Source: Nesterenkonia haasae
Lineage (GTDB): Bacteria > Actinomycetota > Actinomycetes > Actinomycetales > Micrococcaceae
Assembly: GCF_010119385.1 (NCBI RefSeq)
Contig: NZ_VFIE01000022.1
Coordinates: forward strand, 79,622-143,621
DNA: 64,000 nt
Direction of reading: 5' to 3'
The notes below the pieces were generated by a model. It was not told the origin of the DNA and did no database searches. It was given only the letters and a program-made list of their open reading frames with translations. Of the stretch, positions 1 through 8,500 are shown piece by piece. Numbering within the stretch: the first letter of the stretch is position 1; each line of letters opens with the position of its first letter. A program made the position numbers and the translations under genes.

Positions 1-591
1 TTCCTCCGCCACAACTTCCACATTCCGAGGCGTCAGCAGGAACACCTTGTTGGTGACTCGTTCAATGGACCCACCGAGGCCGAAGACGAGACCCGCTGCG
101 AAGTCCACGAGTCGCTTGGCTTCACCCTCGCCCATCTCCGTGACGTTCATAATGACCGGTATGTCCTCGCGAAAGGACTCCCCGATGATTTTGGCGTCAT
201 TGTAGGAGCGGGGGTGAACAGTGGTGATCTTTCGCATTTCTGAGCTTTCGTCCCGAGAGGAGGGTGCACGCTTGATGGGGGTCACTGGTGCCCGGTAATC
301 CGGGGCCACCGCGAGGTTTGTGCTGTTGTACGAGCCTGCCGGGTCAGCATCGTCGCTGCTTTCGGGCGCTGTCGCCGCGGCGCGGTCCGCCAGCGAGACC
401 ACAGCACCTGTCGACTGAGCGCCTGTCGACTGAGCAGCTGCGGGCGCCGGTCGGGTTTTGGTGGCAGTACCACCGGATGATGCTGCGTGGCGGGAGGAGG
501 ATCGCTCCTCGCTGCCGAAGCTGTCTTCGTTGTAGTCGTCACCGTCGGCTAAACCGAGGTAGATCATTGTTTTCTTGAATGCACCGGCCAT
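1..591 (-). CDS. sepF: Cell division protein SepF (3' end beyond window)
   Basis: SepF is the FtsZ membrane anchor and Z-ring organiser in Gram-positive bacteria that lack FtsA. The ATG at 591 opens a frame running off the window edge, giving 197 residues without a stop. The N-terminus ([14 protein letters not shown]) is the short amphipathic membrane-binding helix. It is followed by an acidic, low-complexity linker with a tandem AQSTG repeat (about residues 53-62). The conserved SepF core then begins at about residue 116 ([20 protein letters not shown]) and contains the glycine-rich [12 protein letters not shown] segment. It is the last visible gene of the dcw cluster, 49 nt after yggS. Only the extreme C-terminus should be missing. 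Confidence 0.93.
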   Translation of the reverse strand, partial: MAGAFKKTMIYLGLADGDDYNEDSFGSEERSSSRHAASSGGTATKTRPAPAAAQSTGAQSTGAVVSLADRAAATAPESSDDADPAGSYNSTNLAVAPDYRAPVTPIKRAPSSRDESSEMRKITTVHPRSYNDAKIIGESFREDIPVIMNVTEMGEGEAKRLVDFAAGLVFGLGGSIERVTNKVFLLTPRNVEVVAEE

Positions 592-640
592 GGTTCAAGC
601 TCCTGGGGAAGGTTTTGGTTGTGTCGCGATTCCGACATTA

Positions 641-1447
641 CTAGTGGTGGGGCCGCTCACCCAGGACATCGCGTCCGATCCTCAGGCGTGTCGCTCCACA
701 GTTGACCGCCGCTTCCAGGTCCTGACTCATGCCCGCAGAGATCTGCGTCGCCTCCGGATACTCTGCCGAGAGCAGCTGCGAAAGTTCACCCAGTCGTGCG
801 AACGCAGGTTCCGGGTCCTCGTCCAATGGAGCCACCGCCATCAGACCCCCAAGGTGAAGTTGCTCAGCAGAGGCGATGAGCTCGGCCAGGCTCAGCACGT
901 CGGTGGGGGCTGCTCCCCCGCGGTGGTCATCAGGCAGCGGGCTGCGTAGGTCCACTTGAAGGAGGACTTCCAGCGGTCGGCTGCGCGTCCCCTCATCGGC
1001 TGCTCGCACCGCAGCATTGTTCAGTGCATTAATCAGCTTAGAACGGTCTGCCGAATGGACGGAATCAGCGTAACGGACAACGGATTTGGCTTTGTTGGTC
1101 TGTAACTGCCCAATGAAGTGCCACCGCAAGGCTGTCTCGGTCTGAGCGGCGCCTGGTGTACTGGGGTGGGCATCGTCGAGCAGCTCTGTCACGGCAGCGG
1201 CTTTGGCTGCTGCTTCCTGGTCCTTGTTCTCTCCTACATCCCGCACACCGAGTTCAAAGAGGCGCTGGACATCTTCAGGAGGGAAGTACTTGGTGACCAC
1301 AATGAGCTCCGGCCGGTCTGCTCGGCCGGAAAAGCCCACCGCCTTATCGATTCTCTCGTGCACGGCTGCGAGGTTCAGCGCCAGCTGGCGGGTGCGAGCA
1401 TCGTCGGCGTTGTCCGCCGCGGAACGAAAAGCAGTTGTGAAATCCAC
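641..1447 (-). CDS. YggS-family pyridoxal 5'-phosphate-binding protein
   Basis: YggS/PLPBP proteins are single-domain PLP carriers with an alanine-racemase N-terminal fold, involved in vitamin B6 and amino-acid homeostasis; no reaction is established. The PLP-lysine lies in the conserved VVTKYFP motif, followed by GENKDQE and RWHFIGQLQTNKAK, and near the end by SAGMSQDLEAAV and LRIGRDVLG, all family hallmarks. The GTG start at 1447 is chosen because it gives about 268 residues. A TTG at 1483, 5 nt after the pgeF stop, is also open but has no clear ribosome-binding site. It sits between pgeF and sepF, a usual actinobacterial arrangement. Confidence 0.9.
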   Translation of the reverse strand: MDFTTAFRSAADNADDARTRQLALNLAAVHERIDKAVGFSGRADRPELIVVTKYFPPEDVQRLFELGVRDVGENKDQEAAAKAAAVTELLDDAHPSTPGAAQTETALRWHFIGQLQTNKAKSVVRYADSVHSADRSKLINALNNAAVRAADEGTRSRPLEVLLQVDLRSPLPDDHRGGAAPTDVLSLAELIASAEQLHLGGLMAVAPLDEDPEPAFARLGELSQLLSAEYPEATQISAGMSQDLEAAVNCGATRLRIGRDVLGERPHH

Positions 1448-1488
1448 GCTGCCCAGCCTACTTGGAGCATGGGAGAGCCCCAATGCGG

Positions 1489-2193
1489 TTAATCGGCTTT
1501 CCAGATGAGTGCCGCGATGCGGCCTTCCGGGGTTCCGTTCTTCTGGCTTACTCGGTGCGAGAACAGCGTCGGGTTCTCGATCGTGCAGCCAGCTACGTCA
1601 ACAACTGCAACGTGGTGCGACTCCAAGATAGCGCGAGCCTCCGAACGCAGGTCCAAAGCAGGTGTGCCCCAGCTTGTCGTGGCGGCCAGGGCTGGACGGT
1701 CCACCGTGAGCTCGTCGAACATGGCCTGCGGGACCTCATAACACTCTCCACAGGCACCTGGGCCGATCCAGGCGGTGATGTTGCGGCCGCCGTGGTGCTG
1801 CAATGCTGAGACAGTGTTGTGAAGTACTCCACTGATGAGCCCGGGGCGGCCGGCATGCGCAGCGGCGGTCAACACGCCGCCCCCGCGGCTGCTGGCGGTG
1901 AACAGCACGGGTAGGCAGTCGGCGACCATGATGGCCAGCGATCGGGACCCGTCAGTGGAGATCCAGGCGTCACCGGTCGGCGTCACGTCACCGCTGTCGG
2001 CATCTACCACGTCCGCCGAATGGACCTGGTTCAAGTACCTCAACGGCCTATGCGCCAGACCAAGCTGGTCTTCGAGCCGCCGGCGATTTCCCTCGGCCTC
2101 GCCGCCGTCCCCCACATGGTGGGCCAAGTTGCCCGCCGTCACTGAGGTGAAGCCCAGGCGGACTCGCCCGACCTGTTCCTGCCACCAGAGCAT
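1489..2193 (-). CDS. pgeF: Peptidoglycan editing factor PgeF / YfiH-family multicopper-oxidase-like protein
   Basis: This 234-residue protein belongs to the YfiH (laccase-domain, DUF152) family. Members have been described as polyphenol oxidases, purine nucleoside phosphorylases and as PgeF, which prevents L-Ser misincorporation into peptidoglycan precursors; its position inside the dcw cluster favours the wall role. Family motifs are visible: LNQVHSADV near residue 55, VADCLPVLF near 92, AAHAGRPGL near 111 and IGPGACGECYEV near 142, supplying the conserved Cys and His ligands. The ATG at 2193 is preceded by GGGGAG at a suitable distance. It lies 27 nt downstream of ftsZ. Confidence 0.92.
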   Translation of the reverse strand: MLWWQEQVGRVRLGFTSVTAGNLAHHVGDGGEAEGNRRRLEDQLGLAHRPLRYLNQVHSADVVDADSGDVTPTGDAWISTDGSRSLAIMVADCLPVLFTASSRGGGVLTAAAHAGRPGLISGVLHNTVSALQHHGGRNITAWIGPGACGECYEVPQAMFDELTVDRPALAATTSWGTPALDLRSEARAILESHHVAVVDVAGCTIENPTLFSHRVSQKNGTPEGRIAALIWKAD

Positions 2194-2220
2194 CAGCCCG
2201 TCTCCCCGGCTTCGGGAGTT

Positions 2221-3408
2221 CTACTTCAGGAAATCGGGGACATCGAGGTCGTCGTCGTTCTTTCCCGTGTAATCAGACTCGACGATCTCGGGCAGCTTTT
2301 CTTCCGACCGCTCTTGAGCTGTTTCTGGGGGGGTGCGCTGGGGCGCGGTGTCCTGAGATCCTGCAGATGCGGCGTAGGCACCTGCGGTGGCTCCAGCAAC
2401 GGGGGCCACCGGCCGCTGTGGCTGCGCCGGGGCAGCCGGGGCCGCGGGCTTGGACGTCACATCTGCCTGATCGAAACCGGCGGCGATTACGGTGACCCGG
2501 GCCTCATCTCCCAGGGCGTCATCAATGACGGCACCAAAGATAATGTTCGCCTCGGGGTGCGCGACCTCTTGGACCAGCCGCGCAGCCTCGTTGATCTCGA
2601 AGAGACCGAGATCCGAGCCGCCCTGGATGGAGAGCAGCACTCCGTGGGCACCGTCAATGCTGGCTTCCAGCAGCGGTGAGGCAATAGCGAGCTCGGCGGC
2701 CTTGACGGCGCGGTCCTCCCCATTTGCGGAACCGATGCCCATCAGAGCCGAACCAGCGCCCTGCATGACTGACTTGACATCAGCGAAGTCTAGGTTGATA
2801 AGCCCGGGAGTCGTGATCAGGTCGGTGATGCCTTGGACACCGGAGAGCAGCACTTGATCTGCGGAACGGAATGCATCCAGAACGGAGACATTCTTGTCCG
2901 AAATCGACAGCAGGCGATCGTTCGGGATCACGATAAGCGTGTCGACCTCGTCACGCAGGCCCTCAATGCCGGTCTCGGCGCTGCTGGCACGCCGGCGTCC
3001 TTCAAAGGTGAACGGCCGGGTGACGACGCCGATCGTCAGCGCACCCAGGCTCCGCGCGATCCGGGCCACGACAGGGGCGCCGCCTGTGCCGGTGCCGCCT
3101 CCCTCTCCTGCGGTGACAAAGACCATATCGGCTCCGCGGAGAACTTCTTCGATCTCTTCGGTGTGGTCCTCTGCGGCTTGCCGGCCCACCTCAGGATTGG
3201 CTCCCGCACCGAGACCGCGGGTCAGCTCGCGACCCACATCAAGTTTGACGTCGGCGTCGGACATCAGCAGCGCCTGGGCGTCTGTGTTGATCGCGATGAA
3301 CTCCACGCCGCGCAAACCGACTTCGATCATGCGGTTGACGGCGTTAACGCCGCCGCCGCCTATGCCGACGACCTTGATCACGGCGAGGTAATTGCTCGGT
3401 GTAGCCAC
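2221..3408 (-). CDS. ftsZ: Cell division GTPase FtsZ
   Basis: FtsZ is the tubulin-like GTPase that polymerises into the Z ring. The 395-residue protein shows the nucleotide-binding start [14 protein letters not shown] (from about residue 14), the tubulin signature GGGTGTG (about 103-109), and the T7-loop region [11 protein letters not shown] (about 206), which supplies catalytic aspartates to the neighbouring subunit. A long Ala/Pro/Gln-rich linker begins at about 320, and the C-terminal peptide [10 protein letters not shown] is the docking site for SepF and other partners. Translation starts at a GTG preceded by AAGGGA. A 321-nt gap separates it from ftsQ, so it probably has its own promoter. 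Confidence 0.98.
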   Translation of the reverse strand: MATPSNYLAVIKVVGIGGGGVNAVNRMIEVGLRGVEFIAINTDAQALLMSDADVKLDVGRELTRGLGAGANPEVGRQAAEDHTEEIEEVLRGADMVFVTAGEGGGTGTGGAPVVARIARSLGALTIGVVTRPFTFEGRRRASSAETGIEGLRDEVDTLIVIPNDRLLSISDKNVSVLDAFRSADQVLLSGVQGITDLITTPGLINLDFADVKSVMQGAGSALMGIGSANGEDRAVKAAELAIASPLLEASIDGAHGVLLSIQGGSDLGLFEINEAARLVQEVAHPEANIIFGAVIDDALGDEARVTVIAAGFDQADVTSKPAAPAAPAQPQRPVAPVAGATAGAYAASAGSQDTAPQRTPPETAQERSEEKLPEIVESDYTGKNDDDLDVPDFLK

Positions 3409-3729
3409 GTGTGTTTGTCCCTTAGCTGTTGAAAAGTCACAGATGCACGAAGACCCCCGCCGGTGAGCGAAGCCGAGAACGACTCCTCACTGTCTCCCCG
3501 TCCCCAGTACGTCCGATACCTACCGAGACAGTTCGCGGGTGCCTCGGGAAGCTCATCCACCGGAGACGTCGACTCGACATGCCTCTCACCGGCCGGGAGT
3601 CTTCGTAACAGGTCTCATTCTTCTGCTCCGCTGGTACCGTCAGCAAGGTTCAAGTTGAGCTTGAACCTTAGCTGATCTGGGGTGCGGCGATCTTCAGTTG
3701 TGGCCCCAGCCTACCCGCGAGGTCAGCTC
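3409..3729 (-). promoter_or_regulatory. ftsQ-ftsZ intergenic region with a perfect 10-bp palindrome (candidate ftsZ control region)
   Basis: This non-coding stretch is long for an otherwise gap-free cluster. It carries a perfect inverted repeat at 3645-3669: 10-bp arms (AAGGTTCAAG / CTTGAACCTT) with a 5-nt centre, about 240 nt upstream of the ftsZ start. In Corynebacterium the MerR-type regulator FtsR is known to activate ftsZ from this intergenic region, and a symmetric AT-containing element is what a MerR dimer would bind. That link is inference. I could not place convincing -35 and -10 hexamers with confidence. Short ORFs in the region look spurious. Confidence 0.5.
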
Positions 3730-4491
3730 TCACCGCGTAACCGGAGTTGACGGCGTGGATATGTCGATGATGTCCGCCCCCTGAAAGGCTTCCTCCGGTG
3801 AACCGAGGATAGCCTGCAAGACCACGGCCTTCTCCTCACCGCGATCATCAGAACCCCAGACCACGGTGCGTCCATCGGCTAGTTGAAGTTGCACCGAGTC
3901 GATGGAGTCGGCTGTTGCGGAGTCCAGTTGGGAGCGCGCATCGGGGGGCAGCTCGCCGAGGACAGAAACGATGGTCCCGAACACTGCCTCATCCTCCAGG
4001 GCTGCCTCGGAGGAAATCTCCGGGGTGGCATAGTCCTCTGCCTCGAGTTGTTCCGCGCCGGCGAAGGTCCGGATGACTTCTCCATGATCTGAGTACAGCA
4101 GGACATCACCGTCGCGGTGCACCTCCGCAACTGGTGGGTGCTCCACGACCTCGACATGCAGTGTTTCGGGAAGCTCGATTCGGCTCGAGACCTCCGCGAC
4201 CACATTCTCTCCACGGAGCCGTTCGTGGACTGCTCCGCTGCCGACTTGGGCGATCGGCTGACCGTAGAGATCGGCCAGGAGCTCATCTGCCTGCTGGTCG
4301 GTGAGCAGCTCATTGCCGTGAACTTCAATGGTGCGCAGGGGTAGGAGCGGTGAGAAGTAGATCGTGGCGACTACGGCTAGCAGCCCGAGGAAGGCAGCTG
4401 CCAACGCCATGAGAGAACGACGACGCCGTCGCCTAGCTCCGACCGCCTCGGGTTCAGGAAACTCGAGAGCGGCCTCAGAGTCCACAGTCAC
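3730..4491 (-). CDS. ftsQ: Cell division protein FtsQ
   Basis: FtsQ is a bitopic divisome scaffold that links early and late division proteins. The 253-residue product has a cytoplasmic Glu-rich then Arg-rich N-terminus (ARRRRRRS), one membrane segment at about residues 28-48 (LMALAAAFLGLLAVVATIYF), a POTRA domain starting near TIEVHGNELLTDQQADELL, and the extracytoplasmic beta domain ending near DIIDISTPSTPVTR. Its start overlaps the murC stop by 4 nt, so translation is probably coupled. Sequence conservation is low, as usual for FtsQ, but domain order and position between murC and ftsZ make the call secure. Confidence 0.93.
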   Translation of the reverse strand: MTVDSEAALEFPEPEAVGARRRRRRSLMALAAAFLGLLAVVATIYFSPLLPLRTIEVHGNELLTDQQADELLADLYGQPIAQVGSGAVHERLRGENVVAEVSSRIELPETLHVEVVEHPPVAEVHRDGDVLLYSDHGEVIRTFAGAEQLEAEDYATPEISSEAALEDEAVFGTIVSVLGELPPDARSQLDSATADSIDSVQLQLADGRTVVWGSDDRGEEKAVVLQAILGSPEEAFQGADIIDISTPSTPVTR

Positions 4492-5900
4492 CGGTTAGGC
4501 TCCTGCAGCTCTTTCACGATCTCGGTTGCCAAGTACGTGACATCCCCAGCTCCTATGGTGAGGACTATGTCTCCCGGCTCTGCGGCGGCGGCAACAGCGG
4601 CTGCAGCTTGGGTGCGGCTGAGCACCTGATGGCCGAGCAGTTCGGCGGTGACTCCGACGATGGGCTTCTCGCGAGCTGGGTATATGTCCAGCACGATCGC
4701 CGTGTCGGCGGCGTCGAGGGCGAGACCGAATTCTTCGGCGAAGTCGCGTGTGCGGCTGAACAGGTGAGGCTGGAAAATGGCGTGCACCTTGCCTGTCGTA
4801 GCGCTGCGGGCGCCACTGAGGACTGCCGCGACTTCTGTGGGGTGGTGGGCGTAGTCGTCGTAGACGGTCACACCGTTGCCCTCTCCGCGAAGCTCGAACC
4901 TTCTGGAGCTGCCGCTGAAGCGGCCCAGCGCGGCAGTGCACTCTTCAAGCTCGAGTCCTGCGGCAAGCCCTACGGCAACCGCGGCGGTGGCATTGAGGGC
5001 ATTGTGCAGACCCGGGACCTGCAACACCATTGTGGAGCTGTACGGCTCAGGCTGGTCATCTCCTTCGCGAAATGTCAGGACGCCTTGTTGCCGAAATCCT
5101 GCGGGAGTGACCGCACTCAGCGTGAGGTCGGCGTCTTCCACCGTGCCGTAGGTGATGATGCGCACGCCTCGTTCGGTAAGCGGCTGCTGGACCCGATGGA
5201 GGAGTGCGCGGGCTCCTGAGTCGTCTAGGCAGAGCACAAGCGCTCCTGATTTTTGTATGCGCTCGGTGAAGTCGATGAAGACTTGTTCGACTGCTTCAGC
5301 GGTTCCGTAGTGGTCCAAATGGTCGGGCTCTACGTTCGTGACAACGGAGATCGTCGGAGAGTAGTTGAGCAGGGACCCGTCCGATTCGTCAGCCTCAGCA
5401 ACGAACCACTCCCCCGCCCCGAGTCGGGCGTTCCTTCCGAAACCGGCCACATTGGCGCCAATGGCGAAGCTGGGGTCGCGCCCGGCCCCATCCAACATGA
5501 TGGCCGTCATGGAGCTGGTGGTGGTTTTGCCGTGGGTTCCCGCCACGGCGATGGCCTGCTTGCCTTCCATGCAGGCGGCCAGGCCCTCTGAACGGTGCAT
5601 CAGGCGCACCCCGGCGGCTGCTGCGGCGTCGTACTCGGGGTTGCCTGCAGTGGCAACCGAGGAGGCGATCACAGTGCTGATGGTCGAACCCGTCTCGGCT
5701 TCCAGGGACGTGATGTTGTCCGCGCTGTATCCGACTCTGACCGGGACACCGGCTGCCCGAAATTCGTCGAGCACCGGGAGTTCCTTGGCGTCGGTTCCGG
5801 AGATGGGCACACCTGCGGCGAGCATGAGGCGCGCGACCGCGGAAACTCCGACCCCGGCCAGACCGAGGAAGTGGACGCGGCCAAGATTTTCGAGGCTCAT
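4488..5900 (-). CDS. murC: UDP-N-acetylmuramate--L-alanine ligase
   Basis: MurC adds the first residue, L-Ala, to UDP-MurNAc in the cytoplasm using ATP. The 470-residue protein has the Rossmann start HFLGLAGVGVSAVARLM (about residue 10), the ATP-binding P-loop AGTHGKTTTSS (about 120-130), the ADESDGSL motif typical of MurC, VVTNVEPDHLDHYG, and YDDYAHHPTEV in the C-terminal domain. It overlaps murG upstream and ftsQ downstream by 4 nt each, showing tight translational coupling along the cluster. Confidence 0.97.
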   Translation of the reverse strand: MSLENLGRVHFLGLAGVGVSAVARLMLAAGVPISGTDAKELPVLDEFRAAGVPVRVGYSADNITSLEAETGSTISTVIASSVATAGNPEYDAAAAAGVRLMHRSEGLAACMEGKQAIAVAGTHGKTTTSSMTAIMLDGAGRDPSFAIGANVAGFGRNARLGAGEWFVAEADESDGSLLNYSPTISVVTNVEPDHLDHYGTAEAVEQVFIDFTERIQKSGALVLCLDDSGARALLHRVQQPLTERGVRIITYGTVEDADLTLSAVTPAGFRQQGVLTFREGDDQPEPYSSTMVLQVPGLHNALNATAAVAVGLAAGLELEECTAALGRFSGSSRRFELRGEGNGVTVYDDYAHHPTEVAAVLSGARSATTGKVHAIFQPHLFSRTRDFAEEFGLALDAADTAIVLDIYPAREKPIVGVTAELLGHQVLSRTQAAAAVAAAAEPGDIVLTIGAGDVTYLATEIVKELQEPNR

Positions 5901-6991
5901 CGGGACGCTGCCTCCAGAGCTGCACGAGCCATGCGCTCATCGGCATCGGTGATACCGCGGGCAGCGGACTGCTGCTGCATCGTCTCCAAGAGTCGGGGGT
6001 CCTCCAGCAGAGGCAGCAGGTTGCGTCCGATCCATGATCTGGTGAAGTGTTCGTCCTTGACCAGGAGGGCACCTCCGGCATCGACCAGGCCGCGAGCGTT
6101 GAGCTCCTGCTCGCCGTTGCCTATAGGCAGCGGCACGAACGCAGCCGGCAGACCCACAGCAGCGACTTCGCATACCGTGGCGGCGCCTGCTCGGGAGACG
6201 ATGAGATCTGCAGCCGCATACGCAAGGTGCATCCCGTCGAGGTACTCACGCTGGTGGTATCCCGAAGCTGCGAGGAGCGCTCCGGTGTCATCTCTGACTT
6301 CTTTGTCCTGTCCGGTCAGGTGCAACACCTGCGCACCGGTGCTCAGCAGGTCCTCCAGGGCGGAGGCGACTGCCGCATTGAGGTTCTGCGCCCCGGACGA
6401 GCCTCCCGTGACCACCAGGGTGGTCCGGTCAGTCTCCAGGCCCAGCTCTTGCCGTGCTTGGACGCGCATCTGATCTCGTTCCAGCTGGGAGACGTGCAGC
6501 GGCATCGGCATGCCTACGTGGACGGCACCTTTGAGCGGGGTCTCTGGGAACGCTGTCCCCACAAAGGTCGCCTGCCGGGCGCCGATTCGGTTCGCGAGAC
6601 CGGGCCGGGCATTGGCTTCGTGGACCACCACAGGGATACCGAGCTTCTTCGCGGCCCGGTAGACAGGTGGGCATACGTATCCTCCGACTCCGACGACGAC
6701 GTCAGCTCCGCGCCTGCGCAGTATCTCCTGAGCCTCGCGACTCGCCTGAGCGAACTGAGAGGGAAAACTCAAGATTGCCCGGTTGGGCCTGCGCGGGAAG
6801 GGGACTTTCTCGATCAGGTCAAGCTCGTACCCGGCGGCAGGAACCAGACGAGTTTCGAGGCCCGCGGCAGTGCCGATCATCGACTGGTGGGCCGAGGGGT
6901 CGAGCCTTTCGATGGCGGAGGCGATCGCAAGCATCGGACTGATGTGCCCGGCTGTTCCTCCGCCGGCGAGGACGACGCTGGCAGCTGTCAT
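5897..6991 (-). CDS. murG: UDP-N-acetylglucosamine--lipid I N-acetylglucosaminyltransferase
   Basis: MurG transfers GlcNAc from UDP-GlcNAc to lipid I, forming lipid II on the inner face of the membrane. The 364-residue GT28 protein carries the N-terminal glycine loop GGGTAGH (residues 10-16), the hydrophobic patch region VPFPRRPN used for membrane association, VVHEANARPGLANR, the second glycine loop VTGGSSGAQNLN, and the UDP-GlcNAc-binding segment SRAGAATVCEVAAVGLPAAF with the following PLPIGNGEQELNA. It lies 18 nt after ftsW and overlaps murC by 4 nt. Confidence 0.97.
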   Translation of the reverse strand: MTAASVVLAGGGTAGHISPMLAIASAIERLDPSAHQSMIGTAAGLETRLVPAAGYELDLIEKVPFPRRPNRAILSFPSQFAQASREAQEILRRRGADVVVGVGGYVCPPVYRAAKKLGIPVVVHEANARPGLANRIGARQATFVGTAFPETPLKGAVHVGMPMPLHVSQLERDQMRVQARQELGLETDRTTLVVTGGSSGAQNLNAAVASALEDLLSTGAQVLHLTGQDKEVRDDTGALLAASGYHQREYLDGMHLAYAAADLIVSRAGAATVCEVAAVGLPAAFVPLPIGNGEQELNARGLVDAGGALLVKDEHFTRSWIGRNLLPLLEDPRLLETMQQQSAARGITDADERMARAALEAASR

Positions 6992-7009
6992 GTGGTTCCT
7001 TTGCGTGGT

Positions 7010-8488
7010 TCAGGAGGTGGCGGTCGTGGCTGGCGGTGTCAGTGTAGACCGCTTGCGCCGTTTTCTGGTGCGCCGTTTCGGAATTCGTGCCTCAATCCGT
7101 TGCCTGCGGGCGAAGTTGAGAATCACGCCGATCGCTATCAGGGCAACAGTCAGAGCCGAGCCGCCGTAGGAGATGAAGGGCAGCGGGACACCCACTACAG
7201 GAATCAGCCCGGTGACCATCGCGATGTTGATGAAGGCCTGGCCGACGATCCACGCGATGATGCCGATGCAGACCAGTTTGACGAACCGTGCGTGGTAGCT
7301 CTCGCCACTGATGCCATTGGCGACTCGGAAGATGCCGACGACCAGGACGGCGAAGAGTCCCAGGACGGTGACTGTTCCTAACAATCCCAGTTCTTCGCCG
7401 ATGATGGTGAAGATGAAGTCGTTGTGCACTTCTGGGATGTAGTCCCACTTCTGACGGGACTGTCCCAATCCCACACCCCAGAAACCGCCCGAAGCCAGAG
7501 CGAATAGGCCCTGCTCTGTCTGGTAGCAAGGCTCCGTGGGGTGGTCGCAGTTCATTCCCAACCACGCGTAGACGCGCATCATGCGGTAGGGGGTGATCCA
7601 CATCAGCAGCGCCACTGCGGAAGAGGCGAGGAGGCCGGCCAGAGCGAACCAGCGCATCCCAATTCCGGCAGTGAAGAGCAGCGCCGCGGCGATCAGAATG
7701 ATCACCAGGCTGGTGCCGAGGTCACCTCCGGCGAGCACAAGTACCAGTACAGACAGGGCCCCGGGAGCTACGAACGGCATCATCCAGTGGGTGAACTGGT
7801 TGACGAGCTTGCCTTTACGAGCCAGCACCGCTGCTCCCCAGAGGACCAGTGCTAACTTGGCGACCTCTGAGGGCTGCCCCTGGACTGGACCGATGCGCAA
7901 CCAGTTGGTTGAACCACCTCCGGTGTACCCCCAGGGCGAAAATGCCACCAAGGCCAGCAGGACGCTGGCGACGATCATCGCTGCCCAACCGATCCATCCC
8001 ATCCATCGGGTGGGAACGACCGTCATGAAGAGCATGCCGATGAGGCCGATTCCTGCCCATACAGCTTGCCGTGTGGCTGTGGTGAAGGGCTGACCACCCC
8101 CATCAACGGAGGTGGAGGACAGCACCATAGTGAGGCCAAAAGCGGCCAGCGCGATTGTCGCACCCAGCACAAGCCAGTAGTTGGTGTAGGGGTTGCCGCC
8201 TTCAAAGATGCCCCAGAATTTTGTGATGCGTTCAGCACGTCGCTCCGCCTGCCGGGCTTTCCAAGCTCGTCCGAGGGATCCGTCGCCGGGCTCCTCGGTT
8301 TCATGTGCACCTTCGGCGGCGTCTTCATCGAGATCGTCTACCAGCCGAAGATGGCCGGCGGTAATGTCACCGGTGTGCTGGTCTTCAGCTTCCTCCGGTG
8401 AGGCTGCACTGGGCGGAGTGAGAACTGCTGAGTCTCTGCGAGTGTCGGGCTTTCGGGAGGAGGGTAGGCGCGGGGGCCGCTTGTCCAT
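7010..8488 (-). CDS. ftsW: SEDS-family peptidoglycan glycosyltransferase FtsW
   Basis: FtsW polymerises lipid II at the septum together with FtsI. The 492-residue protein has a cytoplasmic N-terminal extension of about 95 residues, acidic then basic, followed by about ten membrane segments. SEDS motifs are visible: RIGPVQGQPSEVAKLALVLW in the middle, the large loop with PEVHNDFIFTIIGEELGLLG, and the C-terminal GLIPVVGVPLPFISYGGSAL. A basic tail (RRTRKRRKR) ends the protein. The gene sits between murD and murG, as expected for the divisome SEDS member rather than RodA. Confidence 0.96.
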   Translation of the reverse strand: MDKRPPRLPSSRKPDTRRDSAVLTPPSAASPEEAEDQHTGDITAGHLRLVDDLDEDAAEGAHETEEPGDGSLGRAWKARQAERRAERITKFWGIFEGGNPYTNYWLVLGATIALAAFGLTMVLSSTSVDGGGQPFTTATRQAVWAGIGLIGMLFMTVVPTRWMGWIGWAAMIVASVLLALVAFSPWGYTGGGSTNWLRIGPVQGQPSEVAKLALVLWGAAVLARKGKLVNQFTHWMMPFVAPGALSVLVLVLAGGDLGTSLVIILIAAALLFTAGIGMRWFALAGLLASSAVALLMWITPYRMMRVYAWLGMNCDHPTEPCYQTEQGLFALASGGFWGVGLGQSRQKWDYIPEVHNDFIFTIIGEELGLLGTVTVLGLFAVLVVGIFRVANGISGESYHARFVKLVCIGIIAWIVGQAFINIAMVTGLIPVVGVPLPFISYGGSALTVALIAIGVILNFARRQRIEARIPKRRTRKRRKRSTLTPPATTATS

Positions 8489-8500
8489 GGAGCTCCTCCA

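Noticed and set aside
3437..3646. Short frames in the ftsQ-ftsZ gap
   Set aside because: Compositionally random, overlapping each other in different frames, and without ribosome-binding sites; better explained as regulatory DNA.
6047..7381. 444-residue frame on the plus strand
   Set aside because: Runs antisense through murG and ftsW; codon pattern is the mirror of the conserved genes and no domain is seen. The same reasoning rejects long frames at 30626-31828 and 31865-32845 (antisense to hrpA), 5595-6473, and 45-47 kb antisense to kgd.
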